DNA from: Gammaproteobacteria bacterium UBA2679
Lineage (GTDB): Bacteria; Pseudomonadota; Gammaproteobacteria; Pseudomonadales; Oleiphilaceae
DNA length: 64,000 bases
Reading direction: 5' to 3'
Assembly: GCA_002354735.1 (NCBI GenBank)
Contig: DEMD01000009.1
Span: 1-64,000, forward strand
Both the position numbers and the translations under genes were made by a program. The notes under the pieces are model-generated. The model did not search any database. It was not told the DNA's origin and worked only from the letters and a program-made list of their open reading frames with translations. Below, piece after piece: positions 24,213 through 34,700 of the stretch. The number at the start of each line of letters is the position of its first letter. The first letter of the stretch is position 1.

Positions 24213-25843
24213 TGCGCGGCCCTGCCCTGTTGTGCACTCGTCAGTCCGTCGCTTGCGAGTTCGTCGCCTGAGAGTTTGCGGGCATAGGTGAGCAGTGGAT
24301 CGCCGCCAAAGCGCAATCTCACCACACCGGTAAGCGCGGGGTCCTGTAGGTATACCAGGGCGTTTTCGTACAGCGGCAGCATGGCGGTCTCTTCACGCAG
24401 CAGGATCTGCATCTCATTGAACAGTGCTGCCCGTTCGTCAGGGTCAAGCGTCATTTGTGCCTTCGCCACCAGTGCATCATATTCGGCGCTGGCGTAGCCG
24501 CCACGATTATTCGGATTCCAGGACGCAAAGAGGTCGGCAAAGGTCATCGCATCATCATAGTCGGGCCCCCAGCCAGACATGGTGATGTCGAATAGACCCT
24601 GCGCTTCGCGGGCGATGCGTTGTTTGAAAATCTGCTTGTCGATGCGCACATCGAGGCCGAGCGCCAGCTGCAGGCGATTCTGCAGAAATTCGGCCTGCTT
24701 TCCGGCACCAGGACTATCCGATGTGAGCAGATGAATTGCTGGCGGCTCTTCCAGACCGTGGCGCTTCATGAAGATCTCAAGGTGTGCCCTCGCCTTTTCG
24801 ATATCCATGCTGACTGGCGGCTGCGGATAGCGCTCCTGTATTCGAATGCCAAGACTACTGACGAACTCGGGAAAGATGCTGCCTGCTGTCTCGAAGCCCG
24901 GGATGGCAATAATCTTGTCGACCAGGGTGCGAGGGCTGTACACCAGCGAAATCGCCTTGCGTAGATCAGGATCAGAGGTCACCCGATCCGGTGAGAAGTT
25001 GAATCGCAGGAAGAACAGGCTGCCGACCTTGAACTGCTTCAGCGGCATGCCGCGCTGCAGCGCAAGATCGAGATTGTCGACGCCGATATTGGCCAGTGCG
25101 ATGCCGCCGTCAGCAAACAGGTTCATCACCGCAAGCGGGTCAGAGGTGATGTGATCGATGTCGATCGCATCGAGCTCGACGACCTGGCTATTCCAGTATG
25201 TCGGGTTGCGCAGCAGCTGCAGTCTGGCGCCGTGCACCCAGCTGGCTAGCGTGAACGGGCCGTTATAGGCCTGTTTGTCGGCGTCTGCCGCGTAGGCATC
25301 GCCAAAACGTTCGACGTAGTCGGCCCGTACTGGCAGGTAGGTCATATAGGCGGTCAGCGCGAGAAAGTAAGCGCAGGGTCGCTCCAGCGTGACTTCGATG
25401 GTGAAGTCGTCGAGCGCTTTGACGCCCAGCGTTTCAGCCTTCTGCTCACCATTGACGATGGCCTCGGCATTGAGGATCGGATATAGCAGATAGGCATAGG
25501 GAGACGGTATGGCCGGGTCGACGATCCTGCGCCAGGCATAGACGAAATCGTGCGCCGTGACGATCTTGCCGTCATGCCAGCGGGCATTGCGACGCAGATG
25601 AAAAACAGCCCTGGTGGGCTCGAGCTCCCAGCGTTCGGCCACGCCTGGTATCAGCTCGCCATCAACGCCGTAGCTGGTGAGGCCTTCTTTCAGGTGCCGC
25701 AGAAGAAACGAGGCATACTCGTCCTGCGCTGCCATGCTGTTGAGTGAGGGCGGCTCGGTCGACAGCGCGAGGGTGATCCGGCCCCCGGCGACAGCGACAT
25801 GGCCTTGCAGGCACAGCAGCACCAGCGCAAGCAGGCGCGTCAT
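24209..25843 (-). CDS. oppA: Peptide ABC transporter substrate-binding protein, OppA type (SBP family 5)
   Basis: 544 residues with a Sec signal peptide (cleavage expected near VAVAG). Family 5 signatures are LALSTEPPSLNSM at the mature N-terminus, VAERWELEPTRAVFHLRRNARWHDGKIVTAHDFVYAWRRI split over residues of about 68-107, and a late PLYENALVYL. These match OppA/MppA, periplasmic binders of oligopeptides or murein peptides. It is the first gene of the oppABCDF operon; the promoter should lie in the 63 bases between it and the HNH gene or further upstream. The ligand cannot be read from sequence. Confidence 0.93.
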   Translation of the reverse strand: MTRLLALVLLCLQGHVAVAGGRITLALSTEPPSLNSMAAQDEYASFLLRHLKEGLTSYGVDGELIPGVAERWELEPTRAVFHLRRNARWHDGKIVTAHDFVYAWRRIVDPAIPSPYAYLLYPILNAEAIVNGEQKAETLGVKALDDFTIEVTLERPCAYFLALTAYMTYLPVRADYVERFGDAYAADADKQAYNGPFTLASWVHGARLQLLRNPTYWNSQVVELDAIDIDHITSDPLAVMNLFADGGIALANIGVDNLDLALQRGMPLKQFKVGSLFFLRFNFSPDRVTSDPDLRKAISLVYSPRTLVDKIIAIPGFETAGSIFPEFVSSLGIRIQERYPQPPVSMDIEKARAHLEIFMKRHGLEEPPAIHLLTSDSPGAGKQAEFLQNRLQLALGLDVRIDKQIFKQRIAREAQGLFDITMSGWGPDYDDAMTFADLFASWNPNNRGGYASAEYDALVAKAQMTLDPDERAALFNEMQILLREETAMLPLYENALVYLQDPALTGVVRLRFGGDPLLTYARKLSGDELASDGLTSAQQGRAAQ

Positions 25844-25906
25844 CGTGAGTAATGGCTTGATGGTACTGACTCTTTCATGGACTTCCGCGGCCGGCCGGGA
25901 GTCGGA

Positions 25907-26194
25907 TCAATGGCGACGTGCCTTCTGTTTGGCACACCATGCAATATGTCGAGCAATGGCCTCATCGGCCTGAATCCGTTCCAGCGTACTGAAATCGCGT
26001 GCCAGTGTCATCTCATCATACAGGCGATGCAAGCCTCTGTGGCAAAGCCGGCAAATCCATATCCCGGCATTCAGCTGTTCACGGTCATAACGCTTCTGAA
26101 AGTGGGCGCGCCTGTGCACCTTCCGTGGAATGAGGTGATGGAAGGTCAGATCCACCGGTCGGGCGCACAGTTCGCAGCACTCCGGGCGGGTCAT
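25907..26194 (-). CDS. Small HNH-endonuclease-like protein
   Basis: 95 residues. It has CELC near the N-terminus, a FHHLIPRKVHRR motif and a later CRLCHRGLH, the C-x2-C, H-H and C-x2-C-H arrangement of zinc-stabilised HNH proteins. Proteins of this size are often solitary in gammaproteobacteria, and whether they cut DNA is not settled. It lies 24 bases downstream of the ABC exporter gene on the same strand and upstream of oppA, so it may be read from the exporter's transcript. Confidence 0.75.
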   Translation of the reverse strand: MTRPECCELCARPVDLTFHHLIPRKVHRRAHFQKRYDREQLNAGIWICRLCHRGLHRLYDEMTLARDFSTLERIQADEAIARHIAWCAKQKARRH

Positions 26195-26218
26195 CTATTC
26201 GCCGAGAGGCCAACCACA

Positions 26219-28093
26219 TCAGGTGCCATAAGCGCCCTCTGAATCGTCAGCCACTTCAGGCTCGGTGGCGCAGCCGATGAACCCACCGGTCTGATGCGCC
26301 CACAGCTGGGCGTAGATGCCGCCAGTCCTGATCAGTTCTTCGTGCGGCCCCATTTCCACGATCCGGCCGCTGTCGATAACCACCAGCCTGTCCATTGCGG
26401 CGATAGTTGATAGCCGATGCGCGATGGCAATGACCGTCTTATTGGTCATAAGCGTCGACAGGCTGCTCTGGATCGCCGCCTCGATTTCCGAATCGAGGGC
26501 AGATGTCGCTTCATCAAGAATGAGTATCGGTGCATCTTTCAGCAGCACCCGGGCAATGGCAATGCGCTGTCGCTGACCGCCTGAGAGCTTCACACCGCGC
26601 TCACCGACCACGGCATCGTAGCCGGTCCGGCCTTCACTATCGTTCAGTTCGCAAATGAAATCATGTGCTTCGGCTTTCTTCGCCGCGTCGATCATCTCTG
26701 CTTCAGTGGCATTGGGGCGGCCATACATCAGGTTATCCCGGATCGACCGGTGCAACAGAGAGGTATCCTGCGTGACCATCCCGATGTGCGCACGCAGACT
26801 TTCCTGGGTGACGCTACGGATATCCTGTCCATCGATGCGAATGCTGCCAGACTGGATATCATAAAAACGCATCAGCAGATTGACCAGTGTCGACTTGCCG
26901 GCGCCCGAGCGGCCAACCAGCCCGACCTTCTCCCCTGCCTTGATCTCCAGTTCGAAGCCGTCGATAACCCCGCTGGCTTTCCCATAGTGAAAACTCACCT
27001 TGTCGAAACTGATCGAGCCCTCACGTACGCGCAGCGTAGAAGCGTTCGGACTGTCCTGAACGGTCTGTGGCACGGCCAGCGTTTCCATGCCGTCAGTCGC
27101 GGTGCCGATGTTTTCGAACAGGGCGCTGACTTCCCACATGATCCACTGCGACATACCGTTCAGGCGCAGAACGAGACTGATGGCAACAGCGATCGCGCCT
27201 ACGGTCACCGTCGCGGACATCCACAACGCAATCGACAGCGCCGAGATGGCGAACGCCAGCACGTAGTTGCTGGCCTGAATGCTGACGCTAATGCCCGTGG
27301 CCAGACGCATCTGCCGATGAACGGTGTCGAGAAAGCTGCCCATGCTTTCGCGGGCATATTCACTTTCCCGACGCGTATGTGAGAACAGTTTGACTGTTGC
27401 GATGTTGGTGTAGCTGTCGACCAGGCGCCCAGTCATCATCGAGCGCGCCTCGGCCTGTTCGGTGCTCACGCGACGGAGCCTAGGCAGAAAGTAAGCCTGT
27501 AAACCGATGTATACCGCCAGCCAGATCACGAGTGGGAGGGCCAAAATCAGATCAGCCTGTGCGATAACCACGGTCATGCTGATGAAATACACGGTGACAT
27601 ACACCATGACGTCGAGCAGCTTCATCACGGTTTCCCGAATGGCGAGCGAGGTCTGCATGACCTTGGTGGCAATTCTGCCGGCAAAATCGTCCTGATAGAA
27701 GCTCATGCTCTGGCGTAGCAGATAACGGTGCGCGTTCCACCGGATTGCCATCGGGTAGTTCCCCAGCAGTGTCTGATGGATGACAGTCGAATGCAGCAGC
27801 AGAAGCACCGGCATCACCACTAACAGCAGGAAGCCGAAGAGAAAGAGCTTCGGCCCCTCTTCCTGTAACAATGTTTCCGGGTTGCGGTTAATGAGCCAAT
27901 CCACCAGCTGACCAAGCGCCGCGAACAGCGTGGCTTCGAGTACTGCGATCATCGCCGTCAGCACTGACATCAGTAGCAGGTACTTTTCTGCGCCGCGGGT
28001 GTAATGCCTGCAGAAGGCGAACAGCGTACCAGGCGGCTGTGTCGGTTCGTCAGGCGGGAAAGCCGGTATCAGTCGTTCAAAGAAAGCAAACAT
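26219..28093 (-). CDS. ABC exporter, fused membrane and ATPase domains (MsbA/MDR type)
   Basis: 624-residue half-transporter. Residues of about 30-330 carry six membrane helices of the type I exporter fold. The ATPase domain has GRSGAGKST, LSGGQRQRIAIARVL and PILILDEATSALDSEIE, with the H-loop AHRLSTIAAMDRL. Its N-terminus is unusually long before TM1 (about 35 polar residues). It would work as a homodimer exporting lipids, drugs or peptides. The context gives no substrate clue; it precedes the HNH gene and the opp operon. Confidence 0.9.
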   Translation of the reverse strand: MFAFFERLIPAFPPDEPTQPPGTLFAFCRHYTRGAEKYLLLMSVLTAMIAVLEATLFAALGQLVDWLINRNPETLLQEEGPKLFLFGFLLLVVMPVLLLLHSTVIHQTLLGNYPMAIRWNAHRYLLRQSMSFYQDDFAGRIATKVMQTSLAIRETVMKLLDVMVYVTVYFISMTVVIAQADLILALPLVIWLAVYIGLQAYFLPRLRRVSTEQAEARSMMTGRLVDSYTNIATVKLFSHTRRESEYARESMGSFLDTVHRQMRLATGISVSIQASNYVLAFAISALSIALWMSATVTVGAIAVAISLVLRLNGMSQWIMWEVSALFENIGTATDGMETLAVPQTVQDSPNASTLRVREGSISFDKVSFHYGKASGVIDGFELEIKAGEKVGLVGRSGAGKSTLVNLLMRFYDIQSGSIRIDGQDIRSVTQESLRAHIGMVTQDTSLLHRSIRDNLMYGRPNATEAEMIDAAKKAEAHDFICELNDSEGRTGYDAVVGERGVKLSGGQRQRIAIARVLLKDAPILILDEATSALDSEIEAAIQSSLSTLMTNKTVIAIAHRLSTIAAMDRLVVIDSGRIVEMGPHEELIRTGGIYAQLWAHQTGGFIGCATEPEVADDSEGAYGT

Positions 28094-28128
28094 CGGGGTC
28101 CGGAGTCAGAAATTGGGCCTGGGAACCG

Positions 28129-28524
28129 TCATAGACTGACGGCGTTGACACACAGCACAAGCAATACTGCAATCTCGAACAGATAAGTAACTGCCGCACC
28201 GATACGTCGCGCCTGAAAGCCTACTGTCAACATGCCATAGGCGTGGCTGAAGCGAGCCAGTGAAAAGGCAATTGTGAGAACAGCGAGCGTGGCACTACCA
28301 CTGCCGCTCAATGCCGCCACCAGCAGCAGCAGGCCGAAGGGCACGGTGTGTTCCAGCGCATTGGCGTGTGCCCGAATGGCTTTCTTCAGTTCAAGATCAT
28401 TGCCGTGGCCATTGGAAATATTCTTGCGAATGCGAATACGCGAGACATTCATTGCCAGCATGAAAGCAAGGCCGAAATTGATCACAAAGAATACGAGAAG
28501 CCAGGCCATTACAGATGATGTCAT
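28129..28524 (-). CDS. MAPEG-family membrane protein
   Basis: 131 residues with four hydrophobic helices. The conserved RAHANALEHTVPFGLLLL after helix 1 and FSHAYGM before the last helix are the MAPEG signature (membrane-associated proteins in eicosanoid and glutathione metabolism; R-A-H-x-N-x-x-E and R-x2-H-x-x-G-M). Bacterial members are mostly uncharacterised; some show glutathione transferase or peroxidase activity. It lies 35 bases upstream of the ABC exporter gene and is divergent from the CNNM-like gene, with a 170-base intergenic region. Confidence 0.85.
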   Translation of the reverse strand: MTSSVMAWLLVFFVINFGLAFMLAMNVSRIRIRKNISNGHGNDLELKKAIRAHANALEHTVPFGLLLLVAALSGSGSATLAVLTIAFSLARFSHAYGMLTVGFQARRIGAAVTYLFEIAVLLVLCVNAVSL

Positions 28525-28695
28525 GAGCGAAATCCTGAGGGGTTAAAAATTCTGGCATGAGCTTCGCTTGAAATCCCTCGGGAAGTCAAATAACAACAAG
28601 ACCAACACACGACGTGAAGCGCCCCGGCCGCTCTCAATGACGCGCTCAGCTTTCTTCGTTACACTGAACAACAACAATCAAGGATGCTTTACCCC

Positions 28696-29820
28696 ATGGT
28701 TCAACTGCTGCTTTTTGGCATATTGTCTATCGTTGTTTCGTTTCTCTGCTCGATACTCGAGTCGGTACTGCTGAGTGTCACGCCAACCTTCGTCGACCTG
28801 AAGAAGAAGGAGCAGCACAAGTGGGCGCTCACCCTGGAATCCTTCAAGAACAACATTGACACGCCCCTGATCGCCATCCTGACGTTGAATACTGTTGCGC
28901 ATACTGTTGGTGCAATTGGCGTGGGTGCCAGCGCCGAGGCCGCTTTCGGTACGGGCGATAACGTGGTGGGGATCGTATCGGCTGTAATGACCGCCCTGAT
29001 ACTCATCGTCTCGGAAATCATTCCGAAAACCATAGGCGCCACATACTGGAAACCACTCGCTGGGCCAGCGACCCGCATACTGCAGCTCTTCATCTTTCCA
29101 CTGAAATGGACGGGTGTAATCTGGTTCCTTCGACTGACGACGCGCTTGATCGGCAAGGATGCACATGTGAGCGTGATGTCTCGCGCCGACTTCAGTGCCA
29201 TGACCGAAATGGCCGATCGTCACGGGGTTTTCGACAAGAACGAGAGCACGGTCATCCATAATCTGCTGCGCTTCTCGGAGATTCTTACCAAGGACATCAT
29301 GACCCCGCGCTCTGTCATGAAAGTAGCCAACGCCGAGCAGAAGGTCGTCGACTTCCATGAGCAGAACCCTGCCCTGCGCTTCTCCCGCGTACCGATCTAC
29401 AAGAATGATCTGGAAAACATCATCGGTATCGTTTTGAAGGACGAGGTGCTGGAAACCATCGTTAATGACGGTGGTGACAGACCGCTGGCCTCTATCAAGC
29501 GGGACATCATGGTGACCACCCGCGATACTCCCCTGCCTGAACTCTTCGAAAAGCTGGTCGGTGAGCGCACGCACATTGCGCTGGTGGTCGATAGCTATGG
29601 TTCGGTTAGCGGTCTGGTGACCATGGAAGACATTATCGAAACCTTGCTTGGCCTTGAGATCATGGATGAAAGTGACGACGTGGCTGACTTGCAGCTGCTG
29701 GCGCGTCGGAACTGGGAAGCGCGTGCAAAGCGCATGGGACTCGCTGTCGCGAGTGAGAGTGCTGCGTCTACTACTAGCACGCATGAGACCGAAGGCCAGC
29801 AGCCGGAGCCTTCCGCATGA
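28696..29820 (+). CDS. CNNM/CorC-type transporter (DUF21 plus CBS domains)
   Basis: 374 residues from the ATG chosen. Residues 1 to about 180 form a DUF21 (CNNM transmembrane) domain with three to four helices, followed by a CBS pair (LTKDIMTPRSVM, ... HIALVVDSYGSVSGLVTMED). The transporter-associated C-terminal domain of many HlyC/CorC proteins is missing; the protein ends in a Ser/Glu/Thr-rich tail. Relatives move Mg2+ or protect against Co2+. Two starts are possible: ATG 28684 sits directly on AAGG, and ATG 28696 has AAGGA 11 bases upstream, so I prefer the second. Its stop overlaps the TetR gene as ATGA. Confidence 0.85.
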   Translation: MVQLLLFGILSIVVSFLCSILESVLLSVTPTFVDLKKKEQHKWALTLESFKNNIDTPLIAILTLNTVAHTVGAIGVGASAEAAFGTGDNVVGIVSAVMTALILIVSEIIPKTIGATYWKPLAGPATRILQLFIFPLKWTGVIWFLRLTTRLIGKDAHVSVMSRADFSAMTEMADRHGVFDKNESTVIHNLLRFSEILTKDIMTPRSVMKVANAEQKVVDFHEQNPALRFSRVPIYKNDLENIIGIVLKDEVLETIVNDGGDRPLASIKRDIMVTTRDTPLPELFEKLVGERTHIALVVDSYGSVSGLVTMEDIIETLLGLEIMDESDDVADLQLLARRNWEARAKRMGLAVASESAASTTSTHETEGQQPEPSA

Positions 29821-30473
29821 GCAGGCCGATTGACGATGCGGCAGCACCTGAGCGTGGTAGTCTGGCTGAACGCTTGATCATCGCAGCGGAGAAGCTGATC
29901 GAATGCCAGGGTGATTTCGAGTTCTCCATGCGCGGCCTGGCAGCCCATGTGGGCGCTAGCCCAATGGCGGCTTACTGTCATTTTGATAACAAGATTAATC
30001 TCTTGCAGGCCGTGGCCGGGCGCGGCTTCTATCGGCTGCAGCATGCCACCCAGAACGCTGTTCGCAGCGCTGGCGACGATCCTCTGCAGCAGCTCGAGAA
30101 TGGTGGCGTGGCTTATGTGCAGTTCGGCTACGGCAATCCGGCCCTCTATCGACTCATGTTTGGTCCCACACTTGTTGCTGAAACCACGGCCTGTTTCGAG
30201 AAAGCTCGACACGCCGGCTGGAGCGTCCTCGCCGATACGATGCAACGCTGCGCCGAGCGTGGCTATATCAATGCTGAGGACGTTGAACGACAGGCTGTAT
30301 ATGCGTGGTCGATGTCCCATGGCCTCACGATGCTGATGATCGATCGCTCTGTACACATGTTTCACGATCTCAGCCACAAGCCCTGCGACATCGAACAATT
30401 TATCCGTTGTGGCATTCAGCAGATGTGTGCGAGCATCCGCTATCTCAAGCCAGAATCGTCAGAGAGCTGTTGA
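29817..30473 (+). CDS. TetR-family regulator with WHG-type C-terminal domain
   Basis: 218 residues. The N-terminal helix-turn-helix reads FSMRGLAAHVGASPMAAYCHF followed by DNKINLLQAV, the standard TetR recognition pattern. The C-terminal part (NPALYRLMFG, AWSMSHGLTML) matches the WHG/TetR_C_13 type, named for a W-x-G or H-G motif. It starts inside the stop codon of the CNNM-like gene and lies 18 bases before the RND adaptor. The natural inference is that it represses the RND operon in response to a small molecule, but no operator was identified. Confidence 0.88.
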   Translation: MSRPIDDAAAPERGSLAERLIIAAEKLIECQGDFEFSMRGLAAHVGASPMAAYCHFDNKINLLQAVAGRGFYRLQHATQNAVRSAGDDPLQQLENGGVAYVQFGYGNPALYRLMFGPTLVAETTACFEKARHAGWSVLADTMQRCAERGYINAEDVERQAVYAWSMSHGLTMLMIDRSVHMFHDLSHKPCDIEQFIRCGIQQMCASIRYLKPESSESC

Positions 30474-30491
30474 CCCACCTGAGGAATGACC

Positions 30492-31739
30492 ATGAATGAA
30501 ACCCCTGATTTGCGGCCGCCCTCAGCGCTGACGCATTATGGTTCTCGAACGCTGGTGCTATTGATGATGATAGCCGTCGGTGTTTTTTTTGGTGGCTCAC
30601 TTTACGCTGTACGCTCGGAGGAAGTGGCACAGTCACCCAAGCCGCTGCCGGTTAGTGTGGTCAAGGTTCATGAGCAGGATAGTTTCGTAGCGACACATAA
30701 GTACGCCGGGCGAATAGCAGCTGGGCAGGTATCCGATCTGGGCTTTCAGCTCTCTGGCGAGGTAGTCGAGCTGCTCGTCAATGAAGGCAGTCAGGTCGAG
30801 GCCGGCGCGGCCCTGGCTCGGCTGGATACGCAGCGTGCCGAAGAAAACCTTAATCAGCTGAGGGCCCAGCGAAACGAAGCTGAATCCACGCTTCAGCAAG
30901 CGGAGTCGAGCCTACGCCGCGTACAGGACCTGATCGGCAAAGGCTTCGCCAATCAGCAGGATCTCGATGATCGCAGGGCTCAGCGAGATGGCCTCCGCGC
31001 CCGAATAGTGGCCATAGACTCGAACATTCGCGTGGCTGAACGTGATCTTGAAGACAGTACGCTATTCGCGCCTTTCGCCGGACAGATCCTGCAGCGATTC
31101 GTCGACCAAGGCTCTGTCGTTCAGGCCGGCCAGCCGGTGCTGCGGCTCAATCAGAGCGGAGCACTCGAAGCCCGTATCGGCGTTCCGGTCAATGCCAGGA
31201 AGCGTGTGAGTGAAGGCGAGAAATTCAGATTGACCGCAGGCGGCCTTGAAGCTGAAGGCACCGTCACAGCCCTTGTGTCGGACGTCAATACGGGTACTCG
31301 CACACTGACCGCCATACTTCGGATCGAGAATGATCCAGGCTTCGTGCCCAGCGATCTGGTCCGACTCGAACTCGATGAGGTCCAGCGACAAACCGGCATC
31401 TGGGTGCCAGCCCATGCCCTGAACGAAGGCCTGCGTGGCTTGTGGTCGGTTTACGTGGCTGTCCCGGTTGGCAATAGTAGCGACGGCAATGCAAAAGAAG
31501 CCCCAGCTGACGCGGTCCATGAGCTGGTTCGCAAGGATGTCGAAGTGCTGGCTGTGCAGTCCAGGCAGATCTATGTGCGCGGCACACTGGAAGACGGCGA
31601 CCTGGTGGTGGCCGATTCCACCATGCGTTTCGTGCCAGGGCAGCGTGTCGAGGTCGTCAACCGCTCTACGCTTTCGGATGCTCCAGTGCCTGATACTGTG
31701 GCACCTGACGCCTCCTCGCCCGAGGCAGCAATACAGTGA
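30492..31739 (+). CDS. RND efflux periplasmic adaptor (membrane fusion protein)
   Basis: 415 residues from ATG 30492, which has GAGG seven bases upstream; an in-frame ATG at 30486 lacks that spacing. A single N-terminal hydrophobic helix (LVLLMMIAVGVFFGGSLYAV) anchors it. The lipoyl half-motifs are GFQLSGEVVELLVNEGSQVEAG and FAPFAGQILQRFVDQGSVVQ (each broken by the display limit of motifs), flanking a coiled-coil hairpin at about 105-165 (for example LRAQRNEAESTLQQAESSL). The C-terminus is Pro/Ala/Asp-rich. It links the RND pump to an outer-membrane channel; no TolC-like gene is in the window. Its stop overlaps the pump start as GTGA. Confidence 0.9.
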   Translation: MNETPDLRPPSALTHYGSRTLVLLMMIAVGVFFGGSLYAVRSEEVAQSPKPLPVSVVKVHEQDSFVATHKYAGRIAAGQVSDLGFQLSGEVVELLVNEGSQVEAGAALARLDTQRAEENLNQLRAQRNEAESTLQQAESSLRRVQDLIGKGFANQQDLDDRRAQRDGLRARIVAIDSNIRVAERDLEDSTLFAPFAGQILQRFVDQGSVVQAGQPVLRLNQSGALEARIGVPVNARKRVSEGEKFRLTAGGLEAEGTVTALVSDVNTGTRTLTAILRIENDPGFVPSDLVRLELDEVQRQTGIWVPAHALNEGLRGLWSVYVAVPVGNSSDGNAKEAPADAVHELVRKDVEVLAVQSRQIYVRGTLEDGDLVVADSTMRFVPGQRVEVVNRSTLSDAPVPDTVAPDASSPEAAIQ

Positions 31740-34700
31740 CCGCTTTCTTCACCAATACCAGATTACTGATACTGACGATCATACTCATCCTGGTCTCTGG
31801 TCTGAGCGCGGTGCTCACCATGCCGCAGGAGGAAGACCCCAAGGTTCTCAAGCGCAATATATTGGTGCTGACGACTTATCCTGGGGCTAGCGCCGAGCGT
31901 GTGGAGCGCCTGGTAACGGAGAAAATAGAGAACAAACTGCGTGAGATCGCCCAGGTCGACAAGATCCGCTCGGTGTCCAGTGCTGGACTCTCGAGCGTTA
32001 CGGTGCAGCTGCTTGATGCCGTAACCGACAATGGGCCACCATTCGCTGACATTCGCGACGCGCTGGATGAAGTCACGCCATTTTTGCCTGCCGGGGCGTC
32101 GGCCCCGCTCTTTAATGACGATCGAGGTTACGCCTATACGCTCATGGCCGCGCTGACCTGGGATGCTGCCAGCGAACCCAATCTGCTTATCGTCAAGCGC
32201 CTTGCACAGGAGTTGCAGGACCGTCTGCGAAAGGTGGCTGGCACAGAGTTGGTAGCGCTCTACGGCGCCCCTGAAGAGGAGGTCGTCGTCGAAGCCAATG
32301 CGGCAGTAACCGAATCACTGGGACTGGGAAAGCGTGATATCGCCCGCACGATTGCCGCGTCTGACGCCAAGATCGCAGCTGGCGTATTCAGAGGCAGCGA
32401 AAGCGAATACCTGTTGGAAGTGCGTGGCGAACTCGACACGCTCTCCAGACTGGCCGAAGTGCCCGTTCACGAGGATAGCAGTGGCGCAATAGTCAGAGTG
32501 GCCGACATCGCCACCGTCAGACGTCAGCTGAAACAGCCACCGGATAGCCTCGCGATTGTCAGAGGTGAACCAGGTGTGGTCGTTGCTTCGCGCATGATGA
32601 CCCCAGCCAGAATCGGTGACTGGACCGATCGAACACGTTTGGCGCTGGATGATTTTCGCAAGGACTTACCTGCAGGCATACAGCTCAAGGTCATTTTCGA
32701 TCAGAATGCCTATGCTAGCGAACGCTTCGGCATACTGACCGATAATATCCTGCTCGGTATCGTGCTGGTCTGCTCCGTGCTGTTCTTCACCCTCGGTTGG
32801 CGCAGTTCGCTCATTGTCACTGCCGCTATTCCGCTGACCGCCCTGAGCGCTCTCTTCGTGCTCAACCTGTTCGGTATTCCCATTCACCAGATGTCGATTA
32901 CCGGGCTGATTGTCGCTCTTGGCCTGCTTGTGGACGCTGCCATTGTCATGACCGATGCGATCAGACGACGGCTACTCGATGGCCTCACGCCCCTGGCAGC
33001 CGTGAGGATTTCGATACGACGACTGTGGATCCCGCTGTTGAGCTCGACCCTCACAACCATTATTGCTTTCATGCCGATAGCGACCATGCCGGGTGGTGCG
33101 GGAGAGTTCGTCGGCCCACTCGCGTGGTCGGTCATCATCGCGCTCGTTGTCTCCTATCTGCTCGCAATTTCCATCGGCGCAGCGCTCAGCGGGTTTTTCC
33201 TGCCATCAAAGGTGCAGCCGTATATCGGTCGTGAGCGCGAAGCACCCTTTCTGGTAACTGGTCTGAGCATGCCACGGCTAGGCGCGGCATTCAGTCGCCT
33301 GCTCGATGCCAGCCTCAGAGCGCCGCTGGTCTCCATCGTCGGCTCGATGGTGCTCCCGTTGATTGGCATCGTCTGTATACAGACACTGCCGCAGCAGTTT
33401 TTTCCGAATGCCGATCGAAACCAGTTTCACATTCAGATGCGTCTGGCACCACAGTCACCTGTCAACCTGACGGTGGATGCCATCGAGCAGGCCAATGAAT
33501 ATCTGCTCGCGCAAAAGGATATTGTCAGCGTCGACTGGTTTGCGGGCAGCTCGGTACCGGCGTTCTACTACAACCTGCTGCAGAACCAGGATGGTCAGTC
33601 CAATTTTGCCGAAGCAATGATCGAAACCACATCACTGGCGGGTATTGAAGCGCAGATGCGCCGCATACAGGAAGATCTTGGTCAGGCGCTGCCCAACGCC
33701 CAGGTGATCGTTCGGCAGATCCTGCAAGGCCCGCCGACCCAGGCGCCCATAGAACTCCGTGTGTTAGGCCCAGATATGCAAACCCTTCAGGAAATCGGCG
33801 AACATGCCCGCCGGCTATTTTCCCAGGTGCCCGAGATTACGCATACATTCGCCAGCCTGAGTGGTGGCGAGCCAAAGCTCTGGCTAAATGCCGACGAAGA
33901 CGCCGCGAGACAGGCACAACTTTCCCTGACCGACATTGCCACCACCCTGAACGACGAACTGAGTGGTGTCTCGGGCGGCAGTATCGTTGAGGGCGCCGAA
34001 CAGCTACCCATACGGGTATTGCTGAACAATGAGGCACGTGCGGACTTCAAAGAATTGACGTCCCTGAGCATTCTACCGGCCCTCGCTGCCCGTCAGGGGC
34101 CGCCTGACACCAACGCCAGACAGTCGGACCCGACATTCCGCGCCACCCCACTTTCAGCGCTAGGTGATCTGAGCCTCGAACCGTCAGCCAGCCGTATAGA
34201 GCGCTTCAATGGCGAACGTGTGAATGCCATCAAGGGCTATGTTCAGGCCGGCACCCTGCCCTCAACGGCCGTCAGGCATTTTGAAAAGCTGGCGAAGGAA
34301 CAGGGGCTTGAAATTCCCCCGGGCTATACCCTGCAGTGGGGCGGCGATGCAGAGGCGCGAAGTGATAGCGTGGGTGATCTGCTGGCAAAGGTGCTGCCGC
34401 TTTCTGTGCTCATGCTTGCAACGATAGTGCTGACGTTCTCGAGCTTCAGGCTATCGGCGATCGTCGTGATCGTGGCGGTACAAGCGGCGGGACTCGGTAT
34501 GCTAAGCCTTACCCTGGCTGGCTATCCGTTCGGGTTCATATCGATCATAGCGATCATCGGTACCGTTGGCGTCGCCATCAACGCAGCGATCATTATCATA
34601 TCAACGCTGCGCCTTGACCGCTCAGCCTGTAGAGGCGATCGTACGGCGGTCGCGCGTGGCGTCATGGAGACGACGCGACATATCAGCTCGACCACCATCA

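Noticed and set aside
28678..30398. Long minus-strand frames (389 and 267 residues) opposite the CNNM and TetR genes
   Set aside because: They are antisense shadows with His/Gln/Arg-rich composition and no recognisable domain. The plus-strand genes have clear families.
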